Shown here one piece after another: positions 34,656-43,880 of a DNA stretch of 64,000 nt; the stretch's first letter is position 1, and each line of letters begins with the position of its first letter. Position numbers and translations under genes: made by a program. Source of the stretch: Roseiarcus sp963751165 (GTDB lineage: Bacteria; Pseudomonadota; Alphaproteobacteria; Rhizobiales; Beijerinckiaceae); contig CAVVTP010000022.1 of the NCBI GenBank assembly GCA_963751165.1, positions 62,001-126,000 on the forward strand, read 5' to 3'. The notes under the pieces were generated by a model. It had not been told where the DNA came from and ran no database searches. It saw only the letters and a program-made list of their open reading frames with translations.

Positions 34656-35390
34656 TCAAACTCGCGAGGCCGCCTTTGCGCGACTCTTGCGAAGCGGAGG
34701 CTCCGGACCCAGGCGCTGCATGGCGTCCGACTCCAGGCCCTTCGGCGCGATGAACAATTCCATGTCCCAGCGAGACAGCTCCCAGTGCTGCTGCACGAGT
34801 TGAACGACGGCGGGTTCGTCCCGCTCGCCAATCGCCACGATGAACTGGTCGTGGTGCTCGCACGCCGTCGCGAGATTCGACTGCATGACCTTATTGCGGG
34901 GCCGAAAGAACGTATGGCCGATCCGCGCATGATCAATCAGAAGCTTGTTGAGACTCGGCTGGAGAAAGACGCTATGCGCCATCGCGCCGATCGTCGCGTG
35001 GAACACATTGTTCTCGACCACCATCGCCTCCGGGTCGCCCGCGACAATTGCGGCGCGAAACCGTTTCTGGCAGGCCTTCAACTGCTCCATTTGGCCGACC
35101 CTGAAGTTCTGCACGGCGAGACGGCCGACCGCTTCGTAGATCAGGGGCGCCACGAGGAAAAAATCCCTCAACGTCGCGTGGTTCATGGGAATTACCCGCG
35201 CGCCCTTGTTTTCGCGGATCTCCACATATCCCTCGGCGGCCAGTCGCCGCAGAACGTCCCGCACCGGCGTCCGGGAGATTCCATATTCCTGACTCAGCTG
35301 CACCTCGTCGAGATCCTGGTCGGGCTCGAGCTCGAGCGTCAGAATTTGGCGTTTGAGCGTATCGCCCAGAGCGGCTTTGCCGACCTTCAT
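34656..35390 (-). CDS. GntR-family (FCD) transcriptional regulator
   Basis: The 244-residue regulator has an N-terminal winged helix (LDEVQLSQEYGISRTPVRDV then LRRLAAEGYVEIRENKGARV) and a C-terminal all-helical FCD ligand domain (FHATIGAMAHSVFLQ, HARIGHTFFRP, HHDQFIVAI). The metal-binding His residues of FCD domains appear as NVFHATIG and EHHDQF. Its ligand is unknown. The ATG at 35390 follows GTGAGGGACAT, a usable ribosome site. It transcribes the same way as the sarcosine operon but sits 450 bp beyond sdaA, with repeats in between; control of that operon is possible but not shown. Confidence 0.85.
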   Translation of the reverse strand: MKVGKAALGDTLKRQILTLELEPDQDLDEVQLSQEYGISRTPVRDVLRRLAAEGYVEIRENKGARVIPMNHATLRDFFLVAPLIYEAVGRLAVQNFRVGQMEQLKACQKRFRAAIVAGDPEAMVVENNVFHATIGAMAHSVFLQPSLNKLLIDHARIGHTFFRPRNKVMQSNLATACEHHDQFIVAIGERDEPAVVQLVQQHWELSRWDMELFIAPKGLESDAMQRLGPEPPLRKSRAKAASRV

Positions 35391-35438
35391 ATGTCCCTCA
35401 CGAAATGAACAGAGTCTAAGATACACTCAGAATTTTAA

Positions 35439-35448
35439 TTGTATACAG
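35439..35448. promoter_or_regulatory. Possible GntR operator upstream of its own gene
   Basis: TTGTATACAG is a near-perfect palindrome (TTGTATACAA type) of the kind bound by FadR-subfamily GntR regulators, located 49 bp upstream of the GntR start in an AT-rich stretch. Self-regulation would be usual. The same word was not seen elsewhere in the window, including before soxB. Confidence 0.35.
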
Positions 35449-35554
35449 CAAAAGGCTGATCGACGACGGCAGCTTTCCCAGCGAGCCCGATTCGCGACGC
35501 TGGCCGAGGAACCGCCATTTCCGCGAAGACTTCGCAACGTCCCGAGTCCACGGG

Positions 35555-35755
35555 AGATATCCCTGATAAATTCGTATCAGGGAATTTCGAATCCCTGTTG
35601 GGCCGATTTAATTCGCTGTTCGGCCGCGTAGGGAATTTTCGTGGAAGTTATTGGAATCGCTGGGATTTCGGCGCCATTTTCGCCTGAATCGGGCCGCAAT
35701 CGGGAAAATTCCCTGTATTTTTCCCTGATACAGGGAATTCGGCGGATCTTGCGGG
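35555..35755. repeat. AGGGAATT-type intergenic repeat, locus C
   Basis: Eight GGGAA/TCCCT words occur here in both orientations: ATCCCTGATA, TATCAGGGAATT, ATCCCTGTTG, TAGGGAATTTTC, CGGGAAAATTCCCTGT, TTCCCTGATACAGGGAATTC. TCCCTGATACAGGGA is itself a palindrome. Phrases such as GGCCGA-TTTAATTCGCTG and CGTAGGGAATTTT closely match locus B. No gene lies between 35391 and 35846. Confidence 0.6.
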
Positions 35756-35846
35756 TCGCTCTCTGGGAGCGTCCGACATGCGCCGCAACGAACGCATCGC
35801 GAATTTGAAACGCCGGTTTTGATCGACCGCGTGGGGCTCCGCGCCC

Positions 35847-37238
35847 TTAGCACTCCGGCAGATTGACGGCGAGGCCGCCGAGGCTGGTCTCCTTGAACTT
35901 GGCGCTCATCTCTTTGCCGGTCTGACGCATCGCCTCGATGCAATTGTCTAGCGGCATGAAATGCGAGCCGTCGCCGCGCAAAGCGAGCGAGGCGGCGGCG
36001 ACCGCCTTCATCGCCCCGATGCCATTGCGCTCGATGCAGGGTACCTGAACAAGGCCGCCGACCGGATCGCAGGTCATGCCGAGATGGTGCTCGAGCGCGA
36101 TCTCGGCGGCGTTTTCCACCTGCTCGGGGGTCCCGCCGAGCGCCGCGCAAAGGCCGGCCGCCGCCATGGAAGCGGCGGAGCCCACCTCGCCCTGACAACC
36201 GGCTTCGGCTCCCGAGATCGAGGCGTTGTGCTTGATGAGGCCGCCGATGGCCGCGGCCGTCAGCAGAAAATCGGGGATCCTGTCGCGCGTCGCTCCAAGG
36301 CAATGGTCGAGATAATAGCGCAGGACGGAGGGAACCACGCCAGCCGCGCCATTGGTCGGCGCGGTGACGACCTTGCCCCCGGCGGCGTTCTCCTCGTTCA
36401 CCGCGAGCGCGTAGACGCTGAGCCAGTCTGAAACGACATGCGGCTGCGCGGCGTTGGAGCCGCGTTCCCCTTCGAGTTGATCCCGAATCTTCTTGGCGCG
36501 CCGCTTCACCCGAAGGCCGCCGGGCAACTCGCCGTCCCTGGCAAGCCCGCGTTCGATGCAGGCGTTCATGGCAGACCATATCCGGGCGATTCCGGCGTCG
36601 ACCTCATGGTCGGGCCTGGCCGCGCATTCGTTTGCGCGCTTCATATCTGCGATGGTGTGCCCGCTCTCGCGCGCCATAAGCAACATCTCGGCGGCGGTCC
36701 CGAACGGAAACGGCGACCTGGCGAGCTCTGACGACACGGACCCGGCGCTTTTCGGCTGGTCCCGCTCGCGGGCCGTGACCACGAAGCCGCCGCCGATCGA
36801 ATAGTAGGTCTCGGATGCAAGCACCTCGCCAGCCGCATCGTAAGCGGAGATGATCATGCCGTTGGCGTGGCCTGGCAAGGCAGGCCCATAGTCGAAAACG
36901 ATATCGCTTTCCGGATTGAAGGCGAGTGTCGGCAGCCCCCGAGGCGCAAGTACGCCCGTCGTCCGCAGGGCCTCCAATTGTCGCTCGGCCTCCTCGATGT
37001 CGAGTTCGGCCGGCCGCCAGCCAAGCAGGCCGAGCGCGACGGCGCGATCGGTGGCGTGGCCCTTCCCGGTAAAGGCAAGGGAACCGTGAAGGCTGACGCG
37101 GATCGCAAGCGCCTTTTCTCGCGCCGGGCTCATTCGCAGTAGGTCGAGGAAATCGGCCCCCGCGGTCATCGGCCCCATCGTATGCGACGACGAAGGACCG
37201 ATACCGATCTTGAACACGTCGAATATGCTGAGAAACAT
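35847..37238 (-). CDS. sdaA: L-serine ammonia-lyase (4Fe-4S, single-chain)
   Basis: The 463-residue protein is a single-chain bacterial serine deaminase. The N-terminal beta domain starts FDVFKIGIGPSSSHTMGPM, and the catalytic alpha domain has NEENAAGGKVVTAPTNGAAG, ISGAEAGCQGEVGSAASMAA and LGMTCDPVGGLVQVPCIERN. Cysteines in GCQGEV, MTCDPV and VPCIER are those that hold the labile 4Fe-4S cluster. It turns serine into pyruvate and ammonia. It is the last gene of the soxBDAG-glyA-sdaA cluster and completes the route from sarcosine to central metabolism. The frame is intact. Confidence 0.94.
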   Translation of the reverse strand: MFLSIFDVFKIGIGPSSSHTMGPMTAGADFLDLLRMSPAREKALAIRVSLHGSLAFTGKGHATDRAVALGLLGWRPAELDIEEAERQLEALRTTGVLAPRGLPTLAFNPESDIVFDYGPALPGHANGMIISAYDAAGEVLASETYYSIGGGFVVTARERDQPKSAGSVSSELARSPFPFGTAAEMLLMARESGHTIADMKRANECAARPDHEVDAGIARIWSAMNACIERGLARDGELPGGLRVKRRAKKIRDQLEGERGSNAAQPHVVSDWLSVYALAVNEENAAGGKVVTAPTNGAAGVVPSVLRYYLDHCLGATRDRIPDFLLTAAAIGGLIKHNASISGAEAGCQGEVGSAASMAAAGLCAALGGTPEQVENAAEIALEHHLGMTCDPVGGLVQVPCIERNGIGAMKAVAAASLALRGDGSHFMPLDNCIEAMRQTGKEMSAKFKETSLGGLAVNLPEC

Positions 37239-37288
37239 TCGACTCGCTCCGCCAAGGGTTCGTCTGACCGCGTTCGGACCGGCCTCGC

Positions 37289-38557
37289 CTACCGATAGAT
37301 GGGGAAGCTTCGGCAGAGCTGCCGAACCTCGTTCAGGGCGGCGGCCTCGACCACGGGATCGCCGTCCGGCCCGGCCTTCGCGAGCGCATCCACCACCTTC
37401 AGAATGAGTTCTCCGATCTTGCGGAACTCGGCCTCGCCGAACCCGCGGGTCGTGCCGGCTGAAGAACCGAGCCGAACGCCGGATGTAACGGCCGGCTTCT
37501 CAGGATCGAACGGAATGGCGTTCTTGTTGCAGGTGAGGCCAGCCCGTTCGAGAGCGCGTTCGGCATCCCGGCCCTTGACCCCCTTCGGGCGAAGGTCGAC
37601 GAGGACCATGTGGCAATCCGTCCCGCCCGAGACAATGTCGAGGCCGCCGGTCTTCAGCGTAGCCGCCAAAGCCCTGGCGTTGGCGACGACCCGCGCCGCA
37701 TAGCCGCGGAAGTCTGGCTGCAGGGCCTCCCCAAAGGCGACCGCCTTCGCAGCGATCACATGCATCAGCGGACCGCCCTGATTTCCAGGGAAGACGGCGG
37801 AGTTGAATTTCTTGGCGAGCGCCTCATCGTTGGTGAGGATCATGCCGCCGCGCGGGCCGCGCAGGGTCTTGTGGGTCGTTGTGGTGACGACGTGAGCATG
37901 AGGCAGCGGGTCGGGATAGAGCCCCGCCGCCACCAGACCAGCGTAATGCGCCATGTCCACCATCAGGAATGCGCCGACTTCATCGGCAATCTTCCGGAAG
38001 GCCGTGAAGTCGATGCCGCGCGGATAGGCGGATGCGCCGGCGATGATCAGCTTCGGCTGGACTTCGAGCGCCTTGGCGCGAAGATCGTCATAGTCGATCA
38101 GCTGATCGGACGGCCTGACCTCGTAGCTCGCGACGTCAAACCATTTTCCGGACATCGTGACCGGCGATCCATGCGTCAAATGACCGCCATGCGCGAGCGA
38201 CATGCCGAGGATACGGTCGCCGGGCTTGAGGAGAGCGAGGAACACAGCCTGGTTGGCCTGCGCGCCCGAGTGGGGCTGAACGTTGACGAAAGCGGCGTCA
38301 AAGAGCTTCTTCGCGCGTTCGATCGCCAGCGTCTCGACCTCGTCGACGAACTCGCACCCGCCATAGTAGCGGCGGCCGGGATAGCCTTCCGCGTATTTGT
38401 TGGTCAGGACCGACCCCTGCGCCGCAAGCACGTCGGCCGAGACGATATTCTCCGAGGCGATCAGTTCGATCTGGCCGACTTGACGGTCGAGTTCGCGATC
38501 GATCGCAGCGGAGACCTGCGCGTCCGAGAGCGGCCGAGAGAGCGTAAAGTTCAACAT
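37289..38557 (-). CDS. glyA: Serine hydroxymethyltransferase
   Basis: This 422-residue PLP enzyme has all SHMT landmarks: LIASENIVSADVLAAQGS, YAEGYPGRRYYGGCEFVD, PHSGAQANQAVF, GLSLAHGGHLTHG-like MSLAHGGHLTHG, MADFEDA-free MVDMAHYAGLVAAG, and VVTTTTHKTLRGPRGG with the PLP lysine. It joins glycine with 5,10-methylene-THF to give serine, or the reverse. In this operon it would use the two products of sarcosine oxidase, glycine and methylene-THF. It may be a second, catabolic copy separate from the housekeeping glyA. Length is normal and the frame intact. Confidence 0.95.
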   Translation of the reverse strand: MLNFTLSRPLSDAQVSAAIDRELDRQVGQIELIASENIVSADVLAAQGSVLTNKYAEGYPGRRYYGGCEFVDEVETLAIERAKKLFDAAFVNVQPHSGAQANQAVFLALLKPGDRILGMSLAHGGHLTHGSPVTMSGKWFDVASYEVRPSDQLIDYDDLRAKALEVQPKLIIAGASAYPRGIDFTAFRKIADEVGAFLMVDMAHYAGLVAAGLYPDPLPHAHVVTTTTHKTLRGPRGGMILTNDEALAKKFNSAVFPGNQGGPLMHVIAAKAVAFGEALQPDFRGYAARVVANARALAATLKTGGLDIVSGGTDCHMVLVDLRPKGVKGRDAERALERAGLTCNKNAIPFDPEKPAVTSGVRLGSSAGTTRGFGEAEFRKIGELILKVVDALAKAGPDGDPVVEAAALNEVRQLCRSFPIYR

Positions 38558-38590
38558 GAGTTGGTTCCGACGGTTGGAGGTTAACGGGGA

Positions 38591-39153
38591 TCAGAGGCCG
38601 AGAGCGATCTCGCGGCTTGCCGCGGCGAGAAGCCCCCACAGATGGGTCGCGAAGGATTGCCAGACTTCGATGCGATAGCGGTCGCCGGCTTCCTTGATGA
38701 GAATGACCGGCGCCTTGTCGAAGATCGTGCGCGTGCCCGAAGCGGTCGGCATGACCGAAAGATCAAGCGCCAAGCCTGAATTCAGGAGGAGGCTCGCGGA
38801 GGGGCCGCTGATCTCGACGCCGACCTCGCGATGTCCGACATCGACCAGACTATGCGGGGCAGCAATCGTCCGGAAACTGTCCTCGATCGCCTTGGCTCCG
38901 GAGATCGGAGCCAGAATGAACCACTCGTCAGGACCGACGCAAAGCGCCAACCGACGATCGCGCTGCTCGAGGTTGCCGATCCGCGCGGGAAGCGGACACC
39001 GAGCGCCGCTCCGGACTCCGCACGTCCCGCCTCGGCGACGCGCAGGCCGAAGCGGGCGCAGTCTTCGACTGGCGCCACGCGCAGTCGCCCGGGGATTTCG
39101 ATTGGCTTGCGGTCGGACAAGGCGTTGCGTTCGCCCAGGATATCCGTCGTCAT
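38591..39153 (-). pseudogene. soxG: Sarcosine oxidase gamma subunit, one frameshift
   Basis: The N-terminal frame (PIEIPGRLRVAPVEDCARFG to ALGVRFPR) and the C-terminal frame (RIGNLEQRDRRLALCVGPDE, then WFILAP, VDVGHREVGVEISGP and IEVWQSFATHLWGLL) are both typical SoxG; a one-base change near 38983 separates them. Joined, the protein is about 187 residues, as expected. SoxG is the non-catalytic subunit needed to hold the heterotetramer. Its ATG at 39153 follows the soxA stop, which overlaps the ribosome site GTAGGAGG. With an intact operon around it, a sequencing indel is the simplest reading. Confidence 0.85.
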
Positions 39154-39162
39154 GGGTGCCTC

Positions 39163-42100
39163 CTACGCCTTGAGCCGTTTGCCTTCGGGATCGACGAACA
39201 CCATGCCGCTGACGGTCGCCTCATGGGTTCGATCCGCCATCGGCACGTAGATCGACTGCCCTTTAAGGGCGCGACCGCCTGGCTACGACCGCGAGCGCGA
39301 TCGAACGGCCGAGCTCCGGACTCCAGTAGGAGGAGGTCACATGGCCGATCATCGTCCTCGGAATGGCGCCTTCCGGCTCCGCTACGATCTGCGCGCCCTC
39401 TTCGAGAACGACCTTGGGATCGCGAGTGAGAAGTCCAACCAGTTGCTTACGGTCGGACTTGAGCATGTCGGGGCGACTGAGCGAGCGCTTGCCGACGAAG
39501 TCGGGTTTCGTCTTGCCGACCGCCCAGGCGAGGTCCGCGTCGTCTGGCGTCAAGGTCCCGTCCGTATCCTGGCCAACGATGATGTAACCCTTCTCGGCGC
39601 GCAGGACGTGCATGGTCTCGGTGCCGTAGAGGACGATCCCGTGCGCCTGGCCGGCCTTGTGGACCGCCTCCCATACCGCGCGCCCAAACCGCGCCGGGAC
39701 ATTGATCTCGAAGCCGAGTTCGCCGGTGAAACTCACCCGGAACAGGCGGGTCGGAACCCCGCAGATCGCCCCCTCGGCGACCGCCATATGGGGGAAGGCC
39801 TCGGGCGAGAGATCGATCCCCGTCACCAGCGGCGCGATCACCTTGCGGGCATTCGGCCCCTGCACCGCGATGACCGCCCATTGCTCCGTAGTGGAGGTCA
39901 GCCAGACCTTGAGGTCGGGCCATTCCGTTTGTAGATAGTCCTCCATCATCGCAAGCACGCGGGGCGCGCCGCCGGTCGTGGTCGTCACATGAAAGCGGTC
40001 GGTGGAGAGACGTCCGACAACGCCGTCGTCGCGGATGAAGCCATCCTCGCCGAGCAGCAGGCCATAGCGGCAGCGGCCCGGCTCGAGCTTCGTCCAGGCG
40101 TTGGTGTACATGCGATTCATGAAGGTCGCGGCGTCGGGACCGACGACCTCGATCTTTCCGAGCGTCGAGGCGTCGAACATGCCGACACTCGCCCGCACCG
40201 CCTTGCATTCCCGCGCCACGGCTACGTGCATGTCCTCGCCGGCCCGCGGGAAATAACGGGCGCGCCGCCATAGCGACACCGGTTCAAAGACCGCGCCTTG
40301 CGTCTCCGCCCAGCCGTCGATCGGGGTTCTGCGGGTCACCTCGAACAGCGAACCGCGATTGTAGCCCACAAAGGCGCCAAACGTGGTTGGCGTATAGGGT
40401 GGACGGAAGGTCGTCAGCCCAACCTTCGGCGCTGGCCGCTGCAGCGCGTCGGAGGCGATAGCGAGACCATTGATGTTGGAGGTCTTGCCCTGGTCGGTCG
40501 CCATGCCGTTGGTGGTGTAGCGCTTAATATGCTCGACCGAGCGGAAACCTTCTCGAACCGCGAGGCGGATATCCTTCGCGAGCACATCGTTCTGGAAGTC
40601 GACAAACGCCCTGGCGAAAGAGGGATTGCGGTCGGTCGGCAGGTCTCGGGCCGGCGCCCCGGTGAACGGGCCCTCCTCTTCCGCCGACAGGGGAACCGCG
40701 GTTGTCGAGAAGCCCGCGTCGGCTGCGGCGGCCGCGCCTGCCTTTGATCCGTCAGCAAGCGCGTTCGCGAGGCCGAAATGGCCTGCGCCCGCGCCGACGC
40801 ATCGGAGAGCCTCAGTCGGGGTCTGGCCCGGCAGAAAGGTTTGCGCGGCCTCATCCCACGCGAGCTTGCTGCCGGTATGGGAGAAGAGGTGCAAGCTCGG
40901 CGTCCAGCCGCCGGACATAAGCAGCGAGTCGCAAGCGATCCAGCGGCCGGGCCCCACCGCGCCCCCGGTAACTGGATTCACGCGAACCGCTGAAATCCGC
41001 AAGCGGCCCCTCGTGCCCGTGACGGTTCCCTGAGCAACGACCTGGATACCGAGCCGTCGCGCCTCAGCGACGAGCGTCTCGTCGATTCTGGCCCGGACAT
41101 CGACGATCGCCGCGACCTTCGTCCCGGCACGAGCCAAATCGAAGGCTGACGTCCACGCCGAGTCGTGGGTCGTCACAACCACGGTCCGATCGCCGACGCG
41201 CACGCCATAGCGATTGAGGAAGCTTCGCGCGGAGCCCGCCAGCATCACGCCGGGCCGGTCGTTGCCGTCGAAGACCAGCGGCTTCTCGATCGCCCCTTGC
41301 GCGAGCACGACCTGCTTCGCCCGGACCTTCCAGAGCCTCTCCCGAGGCGAACTGTCGGGCGCCTTCGCAAGGTGGTCGGTAAGGCGCTGGCAGAGGCCGA
41401 CGAAATTCTGATGGTAATAGCCGATCGCCGTCGTGCGGGTCAGCACCGTGACGTTGCCCAGCGCCTCCAATTCGGCGAGCGCCAGACTGCAGCCATTCCC
41501 AGGCGGAGCGCCCGCCGATGAGGACTTCTGGTTCGGAGAGCAGCCAGCCTCCCGCTTCGGCCTGCTCGTCGACGAGCAGAACCTTGGCGCCGCTGCGGCC
41601 AGCGGCCAGCGCCGCAGCAAGGCCCGCCGCGCCGGCGCCCACGACGAGCACGTCGCAGTGGGCAAAGCGGCTGGCATAGCTGTCGGGGTCCGGTTGCGAC
41701 GGGGAGACGCCGAGGCCCGCCGCACCCCGGATGAAGGGTTCATAGACCTTGTTCCAGAAGGACTTCGGCCACATGAAGGTCTTGTAATAGAACCCCGCGG
41801 AAAACAGCATGTAAAGGCTGTCGTTGATCGCACCGGCGTCGAAATTGAGCGACGGCCACCGGTTCTGGCTCGACGCGCGCAGGCCCTCGAACATCTCGAC
41901 GCCGGTCGCCCGGGTATTCGGCTCGGTGCGCGCGCCGCCGCGATCGATGTCGACGAGCGCATTAGGTTCCTCGCATCCCGCGGAAAGGATGCCTCTCGGC
42001 CGATGGTATTTGAAGGAACGGCCAACAAGATGCACGCCATTGGCGAGCAGCGCTGAAGCCAGCGTGTCGCCAGCCTGAGCCGCAAAGCTCTTGCCGTCGA

Positions 42101-42209
42101 ATGTGAAGCGCAGCGGTTTGCCGGCGACGGTTCTTCCCTTTCTTGCCACGCGAAATCTGCCGTTCACTGGAAGGGTCGCGGAAACCTGCTCGTTGGAATG
42201 GGTGGTCAT
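39163..42209 (-). pseudogene. soxA: Sarcosine oxidase alpha subunit, two frameshifts
   Basis: Joined across shifts near 41490 and 39282 this is a full-length SoxA of about 1,015 residues. The first part has a 2Fe-2S-ferredoxin-like start (GKSFAAQAGDTLASALLANG), FKYHRPRGILSAGCEEPNAL and the NAD-binding VLVVGAGAAGLAAALAAGRS. The middle carries a second dinucleotide fold and GMFDASTLGKIEVVGPDAA, and the C-terminal part a THF-binding aminomethyltransferase-like domain (YGTETMHVLRAEKGYIIVGQ). The tail GGRALKGQSIYVPMADRTHE to GKRLKA lies in a third frame and stops at 39163. It oxidises sarcosine to glycine with formation of methylene-THF and peroxide. All domains are present, so error is more likely than loss. 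Confidence 0.9.
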
Positions 42210-42213
42210 GAGT

Positions 42214-42510
42214 TCAAGCCTTCCCGTTGGGAAGATCGACCGGGCAAGGTTCGCCGGCCTTGTAAGTCGTCATGAATTTGTCGGTAACGGTGTCGCGCAC
42301 CGCGTTGAAGAACCGGCCGCAGCCATGGAGATGCCGCCAGCGCTCAGCGTGCAGGCCGCGAGGGTTGCGGCGGATATAAAGGTGATCACGCCATTGTTCG
42401 TCGGTCAGCGTCGACGGGTCCGTGGGCCGGGCGATGTGAGCCTCGCCCGCATAGGCGTATTCGAGTTCGGGCCGATCCTGCTCGCAATACGGACAACCGA
42501 TGAGAAGCAT
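42214..42510 (-). CDS. soxD: Sarcosine oxidase delta subunit
   Basis: The 98-residue protein is a typical SoxD: a zinc-binding start LLIGCPYCEQDRPELEYAY with later His and Cys (HLHGCGRFFNAVRDT), plus DEQWRDHLYIRRNPRGLHAE. It holds the structural zinc of the heterotetramer. It starts 12 bp after soxB and its stop lies four bases before soxA, so the three are translationally close. Confidence 0.94.
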   Translation of the reverse strand: MLLIGCPYCEQDRPELEYAYAGEAHIARPTDPSTLTDEQWRDHLYIRRNPRGLHAERWRHLHGCGRFFNAVRDTVTDKFMTTYKAGEPCPVDLPNGKA

Positions 42511-42522
42511 CTTCGCGCTCCT

Positions 42523-43776
42523 TCAATGTGCGACCGCGGCCGCAGCCGCTTCGTCGATCAGCCGACCGGTCGTGAAGCGCTCGATCGTGAAGGGCGCGTT
42601 GATCGGATGCGGTTCGTCCCGGGCAATCGTGTAAGCGAACACGTTGGCGGAACCGGGCGTCGCCTTGAATCCGCCCGTGCCCCAGCCGCAGTTCACATAG
42701 AGGCCAGGAACCGGCGTCCTGGCGATGATCGGTGAGCGGTCCGGCGTGACGTCGACGATACCGCCCCATTTGCGCAGCATTCGCATGCGCGTGAAGATCG
42801 GAAAAACCTCGCAGATCGCCGCCAGCGTATGTTCGATGAGCGGAAGACCCCCCCTCTGACTGTAGGAAACGTACTGATCCGTACCAGATCCGATGACGAG
42901 TTCGCCCTTGTCGGACTGGCTGATATAGGCATGCACCGTGTTCGACATGACCACGCAGGGAAAGACGGGCTTGACCGGCTCCGACACCAGCGCCTGCAGG
43001 GGGTAGCTTTCGAGCGGGAGCCGGACATCCGCCGTGCTCATGACGACGGACGTGTTGCCAGCTGCTGAAACCGCGACCTTCTTCGCCTTGATGAAGCCGC
43101 GCGCCGTTTCGACGCCGGCGACCCGGCCTGAAGCGTCCCGGCGGATCGCCGTGACGGGACAATTCTGGATGATATCGACGCCCCGCGCCGCGGCGCCGCG
43201 CGCATAGCCCCAGGCGACGGCGTCGTGGCGAGCGACGCCTCCGCGCCGCTGGAGCGCCGCGCCGACAACCGGATAGCGAGCGTTCGGCGAGATGTTGAGC
43301 GGTGGACAGAAGGCCTTCGCCTGCTCGGCGGTCAGCCACTCATTGTCGATGCCATTGAGCCGATTGGAATGGATATGGCGGCGGAAGCTCTGCTCGTCAT
43401 GAACGGTGTGCGCCAGCATCATCACGCCGCGCTGGGAGAACATGACATTGTAGTTGAGTTCTTGGCTCAATCCTTCCCAAAGCTTCATTGCGTGCTCGTA
43501 GAGGTGCGCGCTCTCGTCATAGAGGTAGTTCGAACGAATGATCGTCGTGTTGCGGCCGGTGTTGCCGCCGCCGAGCCAGCCCTTGTCGATCACCGCCACA
43601 CGCGTGAGGCCGTGCTCCTTGGCAAGGTAGTACGCCGCCCCAAGCCCATGCCCTCCGGCGCCGATGATCACGACGTCATATTCGGACCTCGGTTCGGCGT
43701 CGGGCCACTGCGGCTCCCATGTCTTGTTGCCGGACAGGGCCTTCGAAATCAGGACGGGGAGCGAAAATCGGGTCAT
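42523..43776 (-). CDS. soxB: Sarcosine oxidase beta subunit
   Basis: This 417-residue flavoprotein has the FAD-binding fingerprint DVVIIGAGGHGLGAAYYLAK, GGGNTGRNTTIIRSNYL, and the C-terminal GLYVNCGWGTGGFKATPGS of DAO-family sarcosine oxidases. It binds covalent FMN with SoxA in the heterotetramer and carries the substrate site. It is the first gene of soxB-soxD-soxA-soxG-glyA-sdaA and divergent, by 104 bp, from a GlxA-type regulator. The frame is intact. Confidence 0.95.
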   Translation of the reverse strand: MTRFSLPVLISKALSGNKTWEPQWPDAEPRSEYDVVIIGAGGHGLGAAYYLAKEHGLTRVAVIDKGWLGGGNTGRNTTIIRSNYLYDESAHLYEHAMKLWEGLSQELNYNVMFSQRGVMMLAHTVHDEQSFRRHIHSNRLNGIDNEWLTAEQAKAFCPPLNISPNARYPVVGAALQRRGGVARHDAVAWGYARGAAARGVDIIQNCPVTAIRRDASGRVAGVETARGFIKAKKVAVSAAGNTSVVMSTADVRLPLESYPLQALVSEPVKPVFPCVVMSNTVHAYISQSDKGELVIGSGTDQYVSYSQRGGLPLIEHTLAAICEVFPIFTRMRMLRKWGGIVDVTPDRSPIIARTPVPGLYVNCGWGTGGFKATPGSANVFAYTIARDEPHPINAPFTIERFTTGRLIDEAAAAAVAH

Positions 43777-43880
43777 GGCGCGGGCCTCAGCGACTTCAGT
43801 GGCAATAGCGGCTCACGCAGAAGCGGGACAGAATGAACGCGTCATGATAATGGTATGTTTACGTCACTGGTCCGCCAGCC

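Noticed and set aside
39263..42085. The 940-codon frame of soxA taken as a complete protein from 42085
   Set aside because: Its first 200 codons are out of frame with the real SoxA N-terminus, which starts at 42209 in another frame and holds the ferredoxin-like and NAD-binding motifs.
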